In this document: positions 13,686 through 24,992 of the stretch, piece by piece
How the letters are laid out: every line of letters starts with the position of its first letter
Position numbering within the stretch: position 1 is the stretch's first letter
Assembly (NCBI GenBank): GCA_019648995.1
Contig: BLXT01003657.1
Coordinates: 121,902-163,040 of the forward strand
DNA: 41,139 nt
Reading direction: 5' to 3'
DNA from: Plakobranchus ocellatus
Lineage: Eukaryota > Mollusca > Gastropoda > Plakobranchidae
Translations under genes and position numbers: made by a program
Notes under the pieces: model-generated
What the model was told of the DNA's origin: nothing
Databases searched by the model: none
The model's input: the letters and a program-made list of their open reading frames with translations, nothing else

Positions 13686-14550
13686 AAAAAAGACAAACAA
13701 CACAAAATCCTCTAAATGTAAAGCTGAGCTCATCAATCTGTGTATAAGAAAAACATGCAAAGTCACATATTATTTACAAAAGTTATCGCAAAATTATCTA
13801 ACATATCAAGAATTTATTAACAAATAAATACACCCAAAGATGATAACTTCAATCATATTGGGTATTTATTATAACCATATAAAATTTATCTATGTACGTA
13901 TGTATAAGGTAATTAAAATTATTATTGTGACAGATTATATGAAGGGGCACACCATGAATAATCAATTCAAACAAATTTATTGAAGTTTACTTCATATAAT
14001 TTTGTTTTGCACTTACTTCAATTAATGAGTCAGAGAGGGAGAGATCATATTGCACATAATAACACTGCTTCAGTGTTGTATCTTTATTTAAGTAAAAAAA
14101 AAAAAGTCTAACATGAACAACACCAATATCATTATGAATAATTAATAACAATAATGATAATAATAATAGTACTAATAAAAATAATAATATGATCATGCAT
14201 GAGGAAGTAAAATGACATATATATCACACAAAAGACCAAGCCTACTTCTCTTTTCCAACTGCAACTATATAAAAAAATGGAAGGTAGAAAAAAAGGCCAT
14301 CCACAAGTATTTATTTGTTGTAGGTTGTTGAAATAAATCTTAACACTTGGACTTGTGAGGAGGAAAAAGGAGTAGGCCTACAGAAATAATTGACCTTAGA
14401 AAATTGTATGTGAATTTTGCAGTGCATTTTTTTTTTGCAGGACAACTTTGGTTCTGTCAGCCTTAAACACAAATGTCTCAAGACCAGTCCTAATGAGCCC
14501 TGACTCTTATTTCATGTATGATACGGCAAAACACATTGCCTTTAAAGAAT
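13686..14550. other. AT-rich stretch without a supported gene
   Basis: Contains an ATT/AAT-rich stretch near 14140-14190 and otherwise featureless AT-rich DNA. No exon, RNA gene or transposon end was recognised. Confidence 0.5.
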
Positions 14551-14802
14551 TTTGCATTGCAATGACAAAAACTGAATGGAGACTGATTAATAGTTCCCTT
14601 GCCAAGGTAACTGCGATTAAACTTTATTTCATGAGTTTTGAAATTGCAAAGACTGGATAGAAATTAATCAATGGATCTGTGCCAAGATTTTTGCAATTAA
14701 CATTATTTCATGAGTTTTGCATTAGCAAAAACTGGATGGAGATTGATCTCTGATTTGCAAAAAGATTTGCAATTAGATTTTCATCTAATGAGTTTTTTTT
14801 AA
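14551..14802 (+). repeat. Decayed tandem repeat, about 81-bp period, three units
   Basis: Units starting near 14551, 14636 and 14716 each carry AAAACTGGATGGAGATTGAT or a variant, then a GCCAAG/GCAAAAAGATTT segment, a TTGCAATTAA-type segment, and ATTTCATGAGTTTTG. The third unit decays into a T run. No protein signal is seen in any frame. Confidence 0.75.
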
Positions 14803-16344
14803 TAACCAAGGTATTCAAACTTTGCTTTTCTTTTTTTAAGCAGTGAAAAGAATGAAAAAACAAACTTGAATTTTCTTTTCTGAAAAGCATTACATGCAAT
14901 ATGAAGCTCAGTAGGACGCGCCTCAAGACAAATGCAGCAGCCAATAGAAGATTTCACCACTGCTTGGAAAAAAAATCAATTTTTAAAAGGGACAACAAAC
15001 AAATGTTTTTCACTAAAGGTCAAACTAGATCTAATTTCAGCCAAATTCCACGGATTTTCTATACAAAGGAACCAATTCCACTTAAATTAGCCTGCTATAA
15101 ATTTTTTAATGCTCTCGAAGGTCTGAAAATTTAAAATAATCTTATTTCTGAAGATGAACACGCCATGCTGACAAGATTTGTTTGTACCTACCCAGATCTT
15201 TAGCTTGTCCTTCCTTCCAATATTTTTGCTCAGGGCTATACATAGATTTGGATTCTTACTTAATTTAGAACACATGTATCCAGGGGGGCACAAAGGGCAA
15301 AAAACTGAGGAGGCGCAAGGGCAAAACACTTAGCAGTGAAACAATCCAGACCACAGGAGAAGAAAGTTTTGCGTGTCTTTCTGCGCTTGATGATGGGCAA
15401 GTACTGCTAGGTTGACAGTTATGATCCAATAAGGATCACACAACTACATTTTCACGGATGCTTTCTGACTTTTTTAACAGTTTGTAATATGTACTATATT
15501 ATACATTACTTTTTTTTCACTCATACATGAAGATATAACTTCACACGGACTTATTAAATACACATTTCATTGCCACATTTAAAACAATTCAAATTGATGA
15601 AGCATCCTGAACCCTCATTTCACATAAACTTTTGCTATTGCAATGGAGGAAAATTTGTGATCTGAAAAAATTTTTTGCCAGGTTGTATAAAGTTTTTTTC
15701 TTTTTTGAGCAGTGAAGCGGTGAATAGATAGCTCTTTTTACTTTTAGTGTCTGGCAACATCCACCTCTTTGGGATTGGCCACAAGACAGAGAATATTTTG
15801 TTGAAGTTTTGAGTCTAGCTGGTCACAGGTTCAACTTTATGCTTTTAAAAAAACAGTGGATGTTATTTTCTAACTGAAGCTAACTGCAGTGTGATACATC
15901 TATTGTAACGTAAAGATACTATTAATTTCACAAAGCATCATGGTTTAAGAAAATAGCAAACAGTAGATTTTGTACTCGTAAACTTTAATTTCATGATGCT
16001 GATCTTTTGCTTATTGAATGCTCCAAACTATTGATTCAAAGTCATGGCCGTATCTGACAAGGCAAACAAAATTATGACTGAAGAGCACTGTGACTGATGC
16101 CTTGGGTTCAAAGCAGATGAGTACAGCTGCTAGAGTTTTCACACACAATCACAAGCATCCTGGATGTATTTTGAAAGCTCAGAGTTGACAACCTAGCACA
16201 ATAAGAAATAAGGATCAACCAACACACAAAAAATCGGAGAGTAGGAAACCTGAGCAGTACTGGTTATTGATCAACAGTACAAAGCATATAAAACATTCTG
16301 TTCTTAAACTGTTAGGGGCCACTATCAGGCAGTAAGGCAAAACA

Positions 16345-16600
16345 TGATAGATAAAAAATATTACCAGTAGGGGTTCAAGTTTTCAAGTGGACAAGGAGCA
16401 AATTACACAATCATAGTTAAAAGATACTGCCAAACTATGAGGTTTAAGTTATATGAAAGGGAAAGAAGCAATAGATTTTTCAAAGAAGATGTGCAAGAAG
16501 GTTTAGAAAAGAAATTGATAGATAAAAGAGATATTACCACAGTATTATGAGGTTTAACTTTTTAAGTGATAGGAGGGGAAAAGAAGAAAAGAACTTAATG
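16345..16600 (+). repeat. Decayed tandem repeat, irregular 70-110 bp period
   Basis: The words GATAGATAAAA plus ATATTACCA recur near 16346 and 16517. GAGGTTTAAGTT or a variant recurs near 16371, 16439 and 16549, each followed by a GGGAAAG-like purine-rich segment. The spacing is irregular, so this is a degenerate repeat and its unit count is uncertain. Confidence 0.45.
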
Positions 16601-18330
16601 ACTTTGGGAGGAAAATGTGTCCAGCACTGTAAAAAGTACTATAAATATATCTAAAAACCAGTCAAATGTCATATCAAAATTAAAAAAACAAAACAAAACT
16701 GATTTTTAATTTTTTCCCTTAAATGTTAATTTAAATTGCGAGTCTCAGATATAGATTCAAAGTCAACATGGCCCACTCTCTTCATAGTCAAGCCCCCTGG
16801 AAGAAGTTTTAGGCTATATCATTGATTTAGCAATATTCAAAATGCAACTTCCCACTTGTTCCAACTAGTCTCTGAGATTGGGATGCCTGAGATTCAGGCC
16901 AAATCCAGGCAAAACTCTGCAAAACACCAGGGAGAGATTATATTTACAGAAACTGTCAGGAGAGGGAGAATGGGGAAACAATGATTTCTTTTCCTACCCC
17001 AAGCTAGATTTTACAACAGACCTTTTCGAAACTATTTTATCTGGGGTGATCGCCAGCAATAACTGACTGACAGAATCAAATAGAATAACTAACACTGCTA
17101 CAATCATCCAATATCATTATTGTTATTATTCTTATTATCACCATCATTATAAAAAGAAAATAAATACAAGCTGCTTTGTAATTTTCATACTCAATGAATA
17201 AAAAAATACATATATGGATTAACATCATTTTTATCAGGTTAACAAATGATAACACATGCATGTATATTGTCTGTAGCTTCAAAAAGAAATGAAAAAGAAG
17301 TGTTTTATTTTTGTATACACAAAATAACAAATATAAATATTTACAACACAGAGAAAAGCTGACTATCATTTTTAAACAACTTTTTAAGGTAACATTGCAA
17401 GTAAATATTGACAGGCAAAGCTTGATATTTTATTTTTACACTTTTTAAACATTTTATACACTTCTATGGTTGATAACATTTCTTAAAATGCGGACTAAAT
17501 TTTATAAGCCTTTGTTTTATGATTTATGCAAATTACACTTTTAAAAGCAATCTGAGAACGTATGATTTTTTTCTTTAAAAAAAAAAAAATGTTCCAAAAG
17601 CAATCCTGGACATATCTAGAACGACATGTACTGTACAAGATGTGCAGGGAACATATGCCTTGAAAGTGATATGTCATGCTGTTTTATTTTGTGCACAAAA
17701 TTTCAACTCAAAATAACTGCAGAATGAAATCCAATGAAATTTTTCTTTTCCTGCACGAGATTTTGAGTAAAATGAAAGCGCTTTTTCTTTTCTAGCTTTA
17801 AAGCAATGTCTACATACTCAAGACACTCAAATATATTAATAACTTTTTACGATTTTCTAGCACACACACAAACAAAAAAAGAAAGAGACAAAATTAAATC
17901 ACTGGGAAAACCTCCCATTTCAGAGGTTTCAGGATTCAAAAGATTTCATATTATCATTGTCATTATAATGTTAATAGAGATCTGCGTATAATTCAAATTT
18001 GCAGGGAACTTTTTGGCATGGTTTGTTTCCCAAAATACTTTGTTCTATATGCTCTAAACATTTTGACACAATTTGACCAATGACAACAGTCTGAAACCAT
18101 TTCTCATTCCAAGGAAGATTATTTTTGTTTTGTTTTGTTTTGATACTGATGCACCATCTAAACTTTTCAAATGGCTTATGCACTGATAAAACTACTTCAG
18201 TAAAACAAATTTATTACTGCATAGTGTTTTTCTTCTCTTTACTTTTATGGCTCTAAAAGAGGAGGTGCATAAGAAGAAGGTTTCAAACTTACTTCCAGCA
18301 TTATCAAAGTATTGAGAACTTGAAAATCGA

Positions 18331-18485
18331 GGGACGCTGGTGGCACAGTTCATAGTGAACCCACCCTGACATCTGCAGGGACTCTTCTGTCAGATTCAAG
18401 ACCAAACACATCACCCTGGCTTAAAAGCCTGAAAATCACATTGTTGTGGACAGGCTATGCACAACAACATTATCTTAAGATAGTC
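18331..18485 (+). mobile_element. tRNA-derived SINE, family S1, copy A
   Basis: The left part has an A-box-like TGGCACAGTTCA (from 18341) and a degenerate B box, GATTCAAGACC (18393-18403), as expected of a tRNA-derived Pol III promoter. The right part, AAGCCTGAAAATCAC then TTGTTGTGGACAGGCTATG, is shared with three other pieces of this window (18855-18935, 25884-26015, 40161-40310). No coding capacity. Boundaries are approximate because no clear target duplication was found. Confidence 0.6.
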
Positions 18486-18854
18486 ATGAATTGTTACATA
18501 ACTAGGATATTTGCCATCTCTCTCTTGTCTTTAGAATGAATTGCATATATGCATTGATAATATTAAAAAAAAGTAGCGGATGAAGTGATATTACTTATTT
18601 TGTATGAATCAGTTTGCTCCTAAGAAAGCAGAGCAGGTTGTGCTAAAGTTTCATGTGATGGCTACTGTTGTTTTTAAAAAAGATTTACTGGAATTAAAAA
18701 AGGAATTTAAAGAATGTGTCTCTATACAAAGGGTCAAAACTCAAACAATGAAGAAAAAAATAAAATCTTGAGAGTCAATTTCAATGATTGCCAGTAATTT
18801 AGAAAGAGAGAGAAAAAGATAGATGAAGAAAGAAAGATCCTAAAGGTTTGGCTT

Positions 18855-18935
18855 TTGTTATAGCCAGCCCACAAAAAGGTGATCTCAGGCTTTTAGGCTT
18901 TCCATAAGGCAAGAACAGGCAAAATCAGGTCTAAC
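18855..18935 (-). mobile_element. SINE family S1, 3' fragment, copy B
   Basis: On the minus strand this reads AAAGCCTGAGATCACC followed by TTTTTGTGGGCTGGCTATA, the same 3' module as in copies A, C and D. The tRNA-like half is missing, as in a 5'-truncated insertion. Confidence 0.55.
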
Positions 18936-20382
18936 TATTAAAAGTTAGCCTATTTTTTATTATTTCTTTCCATTTGAAAAGAGCACACCAAGGGATGAGG
19001 GCCAATTGCTCCACTAAGATTTGATAACAAAAACACAGGTTGAATGACAAAAACATCTTTTAAAATGACTTTTTACAAGATCTGTTTTCATTTTAAATGT
19101 GTTACAGCATTAAGCAATGGCAAATCATAAAATTAAAAATTTACAAATATAAGTAACATGTATGATACACATTGAAAAAAACCTTATGAATCAAGAATGA
19201 AACAATGTAGGAGAATCGACGAGATAGCGGCATCAGTTTTGTAATCAGAGCAAACCAGATGAGAAAGGATATCAGCTTTTTAGCAGAACTGAAGCAATGT
19301 AAAGGGGCATCACTTTTGTACACATTCATAGCAGAAGTGGGGCGTCATTCTCATACAAGGGCAAACATGACGCTCAACTTTAGTGAACAATATGTGAAGA
19401 AAACAAATGAATAAAAATAATCATTGATTATGTTATAATTGTCAATTGTATTTAATACAAACTATCTTGATGTTTCTTCTTTTCTAGTTTGTTTGGATTG
19501 AGATATTTTGGCAGTGTTCAGCTAATGCTTGGATACTTATAAACAAAGAAAAAGATCTACTTAACACAATGTAGCATTTACAGATTTTATAATAAGTTAG
19601 CAATAACACTATTTGTATATTAATAGTTTATCCAAAACGCAAGAGTGTTTTAAACCATTCTTTGCCAGTGTACATTCTTTTCACATCACAACTCATCATA
19701 AATTATATACACACATTATTATAATTATGATTTAAAATTAAAACATATATTTTACAAAGCATGATAAATTACAATATTTACAAAGAGTGTCGCATATCTA
19801 CTTACAAGTTACATATATATGACTTTACGAAAAAATTCAAATCACAACACTGGATAAATTTGCCATTACACTCCTCAAAAAGAGTGACTGGTTCAAGCAT
19901 AATGTGATCATTAAATATACATTTATTTGCTCTACACTTAAACTGAACGGAAAAGTCAACATTTCCAATAATCCATGACCATCGCTGTATCAATCAGTCA
20001 TAGCTTAAATGTTGGAGAAGGCTTTTTTTAAAGCACCATACATCATTATTTTGTACCATACATATCTATGCAATCAACATAAAACCTATTTGGCTAGAGA
20101 TCTTTGACTATGTCACATACAGATGAATAGTGCAGGCAGAATTCATGGCAGGCACTATGCTTATCTGAAATCTACAATTACAATTTAGCTCTTGGGGTTT
20201 ACAATAAGTTGCAAGTTACCTAATTAACGGATGAACAAATCTCAAACTAATGCAATAAATGGGACCAAGCTGACAGATCTGTTAATTCTAACTATGCCAT
20301 GATTTTTTGTGATAAAAATGTTATTATGGTTTCTGCAAAGGTGAAGTGTGTGTATGATTCTGTGTTATTTCTTCTTTGTCTT

Positions 20383-20408
20383 GGGGAGGGGGGGAGGGGG
20401 AAGGGGGG
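20383..20408 (+). other. G-rich tract with G-quadruplex potential
   Basis: Four G runs of 4-7 bases separated by one or two A residues satisfy the usual four-run quadruplex pattern on the plus strand. For a minus-strand transcript the RNA would carry the C-rich complement. Confidence 0.6.
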
Positions 20409-20409
20409 T

Positions 20410-21395
20410 ACTTCACTAGCGGCTGCCAGTATCATTTCAAAAAGATAAAGAGACAGCAGTTATTGCCAGATGAAAAAAATGAAGTTGAAAAATTTGTTGA
20501 AATATGAACTTATTTTTCATGACCTGTTCTCAATTAAATCATTTTAAATGTCAGAAAAAAAGCATTTCTTTAGAGAGAATTTCACTGCACAGCTTTTGTT
20601 TATTTGTCCCTTTTTTTTTTTTTTAAATCCTGCCAACTCTAAAAGGACCTTAGAGCAAGAATATGGTCCAGCCCAACCTCGGAGATTTATGAACTCTGCA
20701 CCATGTGGCCTTCGTTCTTGAAAACAATTAGCCATCTGATAAAACGAAAAGAGGGAAATAATTTTTTTTATTACATAATCTTTTCAACTTTATATCTTTT
20801 TCTTCTTCGCGCTTGAGTGACTTGTTCCTCTACATTCTCTTCAGCACCTGCTTAGGGTTGATTATTGACATGCCATACGTATTTTCCCTACTGCTTATGC
20901 TTTTAGCACTGTCAAAAGGTAAGTCTGAAAGGGTGATATACATGTATGTTACCTTAGCTTCTACGTAACTTTGCAGCTTGTGTGAAGTTTGCAGCCACAT
21001 TAATCTTTGATCTATTTGTTGGGCTACACTGTCACACATGTCTTCATAACAAAAAGCCCACCCAAACCAAGTTGCTGCGGTCTATCATATCAGGGCTACT
21101 TTAGACCACCAGTTTAACTTTTTCCTTTCTTTATGATTGTTAGAGGCTACAGCATTTTTATATTAAAAAGAAAAAACTTAATAGAAGCTGCCATTAGCCT
21201 TGCTATAATCTATTAATTTTTTTTTCCCTTTCAATAAATCAAAAAAAAAAAAAAAAAAAAACAACACTGCAAAGCCCAAACTTCTTCCAAATATTTGTCA
21301 ACAAAGGCCAGCATGAATTTCACTTTGCCAAGGACCACAACAAAAAGTCAAGCTTTCAACCCTGTGACCGTTTTTAGCAGAATAATGTTTCAATT
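20410..21395 (-). other. 3' flank or 3' UTR of the zinc-finger gene
   Basis: Directly follows the TAA stop of the minus-strand zinc-finger gene. Candidate minus-strand AATAAA poly(A) signals lie at 20767-20772 and 20599-20604, the first followed by a pyrimidine-rich segment. Several more occur further on, so the true transcript end cannot be chosen by eye. No other coding signal is seen. Confidence 0.45.
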
Positions 21396-24300
21396 TTAGC
21401 TGACCTGGTGCTGTCTTTGGCCAGCACTGCTGCCACCACCACTGCCCGTGCTGGATGCTGAGGGAGACTTCGCCACACTTGGTTCAACATATGTCTGGTT
21501 ATGGGCCTTAGTCATGTGAGTTACCAAGTTAGCCTTGTTCGAATATTTCGTTCCACAGACCTGACAAACATAGGGCTTCTCCCTGGTGTGCTTGCGCATG
21601 TGCTTGTCCAGGCCACTTTTCCAGAGGAAGGCTTTGCCACATACCAGGCAGCCAAATGGCTGGTCAGTGCTGTGGATTCTGCGTTTGTGAATTGAGAGTT
21701 GCGACTTGACAGTAAAAGCCTTTGAGCACACGTCGCACTTGTATGGCTTGGTACCCAGGTGGGTGCGGTAGTGGGCTTCCAGTTTGCCACGTTCCACAAA
21801 GCTCTTACTGCACATTGGGCAAGAGTGTGGCTTGCGTTCCAAATGTGAGAGCATGTGCCTTTGCAGTTTCCACTTTGTGAAAAAGCTCTTGTCGCAAACG
21901 TCACACTGATATGGTCGGTCATGTAGGTGGTTGCTCTTATAGTGCAGCTCTAGCTTGCCAGAGTCAGGGAACGACTTGTTGCAGATGTCACACATATGGT
22001 GGACACGGGACCGTTTCCATGTTTTCTTCTTGGCTCCGCCACCTCCATGGTGCTGAGGTTTAGGAGGCAGTGGTGGCACATGTTGAGGTTGCTGCTGTTG
22101 CTGGCCTGGTGCTATTGAGATGATAGATCCATTTACATCATGGATCACCTCCCCTTCTTCATATTCTGAAGCCTCTACCAACTGCCCTTGTTGCTGTTGT
22201 TGCGCCTGAGCAATATTCATTTGTTGCTGATCTGGAGGTTGTTGAGGGGCAAGAAGCAGAGTGTTTTGGCCCATGAGTATAGCCTCCCCCTGACTGACCA
22301 CGTATCCAGGGTCAGCAGCACCGCTGACCACAACAGATCCACCTGTGTGAATAGTATTGTTGATTCCCCCAACTACTTGACCAGCAGTAAAGTGTTCAAA
22401 TCCTGAGTGATCAATTGCATTGCCCTGTTGATCAATGATTTGCACAGGCCCGTTTATGCTGGCCTCTGATGATGCCGCCACCAATGTCTGTTGCTGTTGA
22501 CCAGCAATCCTTGCTGACACTGTTGCATTAGCCTGACCAGCAGCTACTTTCTGGTCTTCCAAGATATGCTGGTTGTCGTCAGTGAAGAAGCGAATTCGAA
22601 AATGCACTGCTACATGATCAGCCTCACCTCCTTCTACCCGATCACACATGTCGCAAGGGTATACTTCCTCCTCTATGTGCTTCACTCTGTGAATGTCAAC
22701 ACTTATCCTATCAGAGAATGTCTTCCCACAAATGTCGCAAACAGGCCTCGCCTGCTTCACTTTGCGTTTGCTCTTTCCTGAGAACGGTGTAGATGATGAT
22801 GATGAAGATGATGATGTCTGCTGTTGCTGGTGGTGAACAGTTGGGGTGGAAGAAGGGACAGGTCTAGATGGAGCAGAAGCAGGAGACATGAAAACAGCCT
22901 GCGTCTGCTGTGGGGTAGCGTCTTCAAATGGCTTTGGTATACAGTTATGATCAACCAGATCCTGTGCAGAGGCATACGTCACAGCACATGTATGGCAGGT
23001 GAATTCCTTAAATATTCCATGTTTCTTCTTTTTATGAACTTTCATGCATTTCAAAACACGAAAAGGACGGCTGCAAACATTGCAGGTGAATCTCTTGATT
23101 TCTGTATTGGGATCAGACTCATCTTCTCCTCGCCCCTCGTAAGATCCAGCACGCTTGCAGTGGTTCTTACGGTGGTACTTCAGATACCTGCGGGTTGCAA
23201 AACTTTTACCACAGGTCTGACAAACAAATGTCTTCACTGGAGGATGGTTGCTGACATGCTCATCTAAAGATGCTTGATCAGTGAACGACTCGCTGCACAC
23301 CTGACAGGTGAACTCGGAATACTCAAGAGAGTTCTCTAAATCCAGCTCCTCTACTACTCCATTCTCATCCTCATCTTCCTCCTCCTCATTCAGATCTATG
23401 GCGCTTTGCTGGAGAGATGCTGCAACTGGGTCACCAACGAACTGTATGTGCTGCTGTTGCTGCTGTTGCATGCCGTCAGTAGAATTTTCAGGGTTAGGGA
23501 AATTCGTGTAAGTTCCAGCAGGATATACAACGCCATTGTTTTGGGCAAATGGCAAGGTGGAGATGGTGTGAAAATTGCCAGCTGCAGCAGCCGCCGACAC
23601 AACTGTTGTTGTGGTATAAGCTTGTCCTTCTTGACTGGCCATGAGAGCAGGAGAGAGAACTGCATAGTTCCCCTCTCCACCTGCCGCAACTACAGCTTGA
23701 CCACTCTCTTCTAGGGCATCCATGGTGACATAAACTTGCCCTCCTGCTGTTTCCCCTGCTGCCTCATTCATAACCACCTCATGCCCACCATTTGTAGTGG
23801 CCACTTGTTGTTGAGTAGCGTATTGCACTATCTGATCTCCAGCAATGCCAGCATTTTCCTGGCCCTCTACATTAGATGTGGGCACGGTCTGGGGGTGTGC
23901 TGCACTCCCAGGGCTGTAATATGCCACCTGTCCCGATGGATTGTGTGTGCCAGAGTTCAGCATTGTTGTGAAGCTTCCTCCCTCCACCTCTTCTTCTTCC
24001 TCCTCCATCACCTCTTCACCATTGACTCCCATCGCTGCTGCAGGCATGAGGGAAGTGAATGTTTTATCGTCCTGTGTATGCTGCCCTTGCTGTTGATGAT
24101 GGTGATGGTGAGCTATACCATCCACAACCCCTTCTACATAAGTGCCAGCGGGGACGAGCTGTGCAAAATCCCTCTCCTCATCCCCGCTACCAGGTGCATC
24201 AAGGCCATTCTGACTCCCACCTGGCGTCACACCAGGAGTGCCATTCACATACGAAGAGGTGCCAGACGTTACAGTTGTGGTGTCTTCGGGCCACACCTCT

Positions 24301-24635
24301 TGGTGCTGTTGTCTGGTATCAACAGGACCACCACCACAGTCCTCACCATTTTTCTTTACAACTTCTCCTTTCTCACCACTTTCAATATGAATCACATCAC
24401 TTTTGCTATCCAGATGATCCACATCAGGCGGCTGCCTGTCCGACACACCAGAGGTGGATACTTTATTTCCGTATGAGCCTGACGATTCCTCAGCCAGCCA
24501 AAGATCCTCCGAATAATCTATGCTCAGGGCCTTTTCCTCAGGAAGGGCGTCCAATCCATTCTCGGCATTACCTGCTGCCGGAGAAAACCCATCCTGCCCA
24601 GCTTTGCACTCTAGAGCAGCCATGATAGCAGCCAA
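21396..24635 (-). CDS. C2H2 zinc-finger protein, 1079 residues, single coding exon
   Basis: One uninterrupted frame of 1079 codons encodes a probable nuclear DNA-binding protein. Residues 1-440 are acidic and low-complexity, with His5 (176-180), a Glu run (211-216), a Gln run (390-395) and an acidic patch (416-435). Fingers follow at C444-H464, C472-H492, C518-H539, C547-H563 (the last ligand appears to be Cys565) and C633-H653. At C661-H678 is a shortened finger-like motif with only nine residues between the Cys pair and first His. Six tandem fingers at C882-H903, C911-H931, C939-H959, C967-H988, C996-H1016 and C1024-H1045 have five linkers, some resembling TGEKPY (TREKPY, LGTKPY), which points to sequence-specific DNA binding. 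Basic patches at 621-630 and 869-877 could be nuclear localisation signals. The start is the first of two close in-frame Met codons. Function is known only at the family level; I cannot name an orthologue. Upstream ORFs and a probable leader intron are described separately. Confidence 0.95.
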   Translation of the reverse strand: MAAIMAALECKAGQDGFSPAAGNAENGLDALPEEKALSIDYSEDLWLAEESSGSYGNKVSTSGVSDRQPPDVDHLDSKSDVIHIESGEKGEVVKKNGEDCGGGPVDTRQQHQEVWPEDTTTVTSGTSSYVNGTPGVTPGGSQNGLDAPGSGDEERDFAQLVPAGTYVEGVVDGIAHHHHHQQQGQHTQDDKTFTSLMPAAAMGVNGEEVMEEEEEEVEGGSFTTMLNSGTHNPSGQVAYYSPGSAAHPQTVPTSNVEGQENAGIAGDQIVQYATQQQVATTNGGHEVVMNEAAGETAGGQVYVTMDALEESGQAVVAAGGEGNYAVLSPALMASQEGQAYTTTTVVSAAAAAGNFHTISTLPFAQNNGVVYPAGTYTNFPNPENSTDGMQQQQQQHIQFVGDPVAASLQQSAIDLNEEEEDEDENGVVEELDLENSLEYSEFTCQVCSESFTDQASLDEHVSNHPPVKTFVCQTCGKSFATRRYLKYHRKNHCKRAGSYEGRGEDESDPNTEIKRFTCNVCSRPFRVLKCMKVHKKKKHGIFKEFTCHTCAVTYASAQDLVDHNCIPKPFEDATPQQTQAVFMSPASAPSRPVPSSTPTVHHQQQQTSSSSSSSSTPFSGKSKRKVKQARPVCDICGKTFSDRISVDIHRVKHIEEEVYPCDMCDRVEGGEADHVAVHFRIRFFTDDNQHILEDQKVAAGQANATVSARIAGQQQQTLVAASSEASINGPVQIIDQQGNAIDHSGFEHFTAGQVVGGINNTIHTGGSVVVSGAADPGYVVSQGEAILMGQNTLLLAPQQPPDQQQMNIAQAQQQQQGQLVEASEYEEGEVIHDVNGSIISIAPGQQQQQPQHVPPLPPKPQHHGGGGAKKKTWKRSRVHHMCDICNKSFPDSGKLELHYKSNHLHDRPYQCDVCDKSFFTKWKLQRHMLSHLERKPHSCPMCSKSFVERGKLEAHYRTHLGTKPYKCDVCSKAFTVKSQLSIHKRRIHSTDQPFGCLVCGKAFLWKSGLDKHMRKHTREKPYVCQVCGTKYSNKANLVTHMTKAHNQTYVEPSVAKSPSASSTGSGGGSSAGQRQHQVS

Positions 24636-24992
24636 GTTGTGGGCAGGTGGGGTGGTGAAAATATCGTAGAAAAATCCCCTTTGATTACTGTTCTCTCAAT
24701 TACTCCTCACAAGTTTTTTCTAAGATGTTGTGAATCTTATGGCAATGAATATCAATCTCTTCACCCCAGTTGTTTTACAGTTCTCATCAACTCAAAACAA
24801 CAATGTTGAATTCATTCCTATTGTCTGAAAAAACAGCTTGATTGAATATTTTCTGACTGCAACAGACTGATCGTATGTCACACCTTCGTATTATTTTGCT
24901 TTCTGGAAAAATCACTTTCTACATAGTATATTGCTTGTCTTCCAAAAAGACTCCATTGCGGTCAGCAAATTGTAAAGACTTGAGGCACCCTC
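24636..24992 (-). promoter_or_regulatory. 5' UTR part of zinc-finger exon with upstream ORFs
   Basis: On the minus strand a strong acceptor, TTTTTTTTCTCCATACAG, ends at 24993, so the coding exon probably starts at 24992 with a 357-nt leader. The leader contains short upstream ORFs at 24956-24912 (14 codons plus stop), 24924-24919 (ATG then TAG), 24815-24792 and 24787-24761, all ending before the main ATG. This would be expected to lower translation or tie it to re-initiation. The splice assignment is inference. An unspliced promoter-proximal leader is possible. Confidence 0.5.

Noticed and set aside
13382..13766. Open frames on the minus strand of 107 and 120 codons
   Set aside because: They are almost wholly N (assembly gap); the reading frame is an artefact.
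20544..20735. 63-codon minus-strand frame with a more protein-like composition
   Set aside because: No domain recognised, no splice signals paired with it, and it lies in the 3' flank of the zinc-finger gene, where chance frames of this size are common.
21233..21261. AATAAA followed by a run of about 20 A on the plus strand, like a retroposed mRNA end
   Set aside because: The signal lies only about two bases from the A run, too close for normal cleavage. No coding remnant precedes it and no target duplication was seen; a slipped A run is simpler.
23736..24476. 246-codon plus-strand frame opposite the zinc-finger gene
   Set aside because: It is the antisense shadow of the zinc-finger coding sequence. 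It shows no domain and its composition follows from the Gln- and Glu-rich codons on the other strand.
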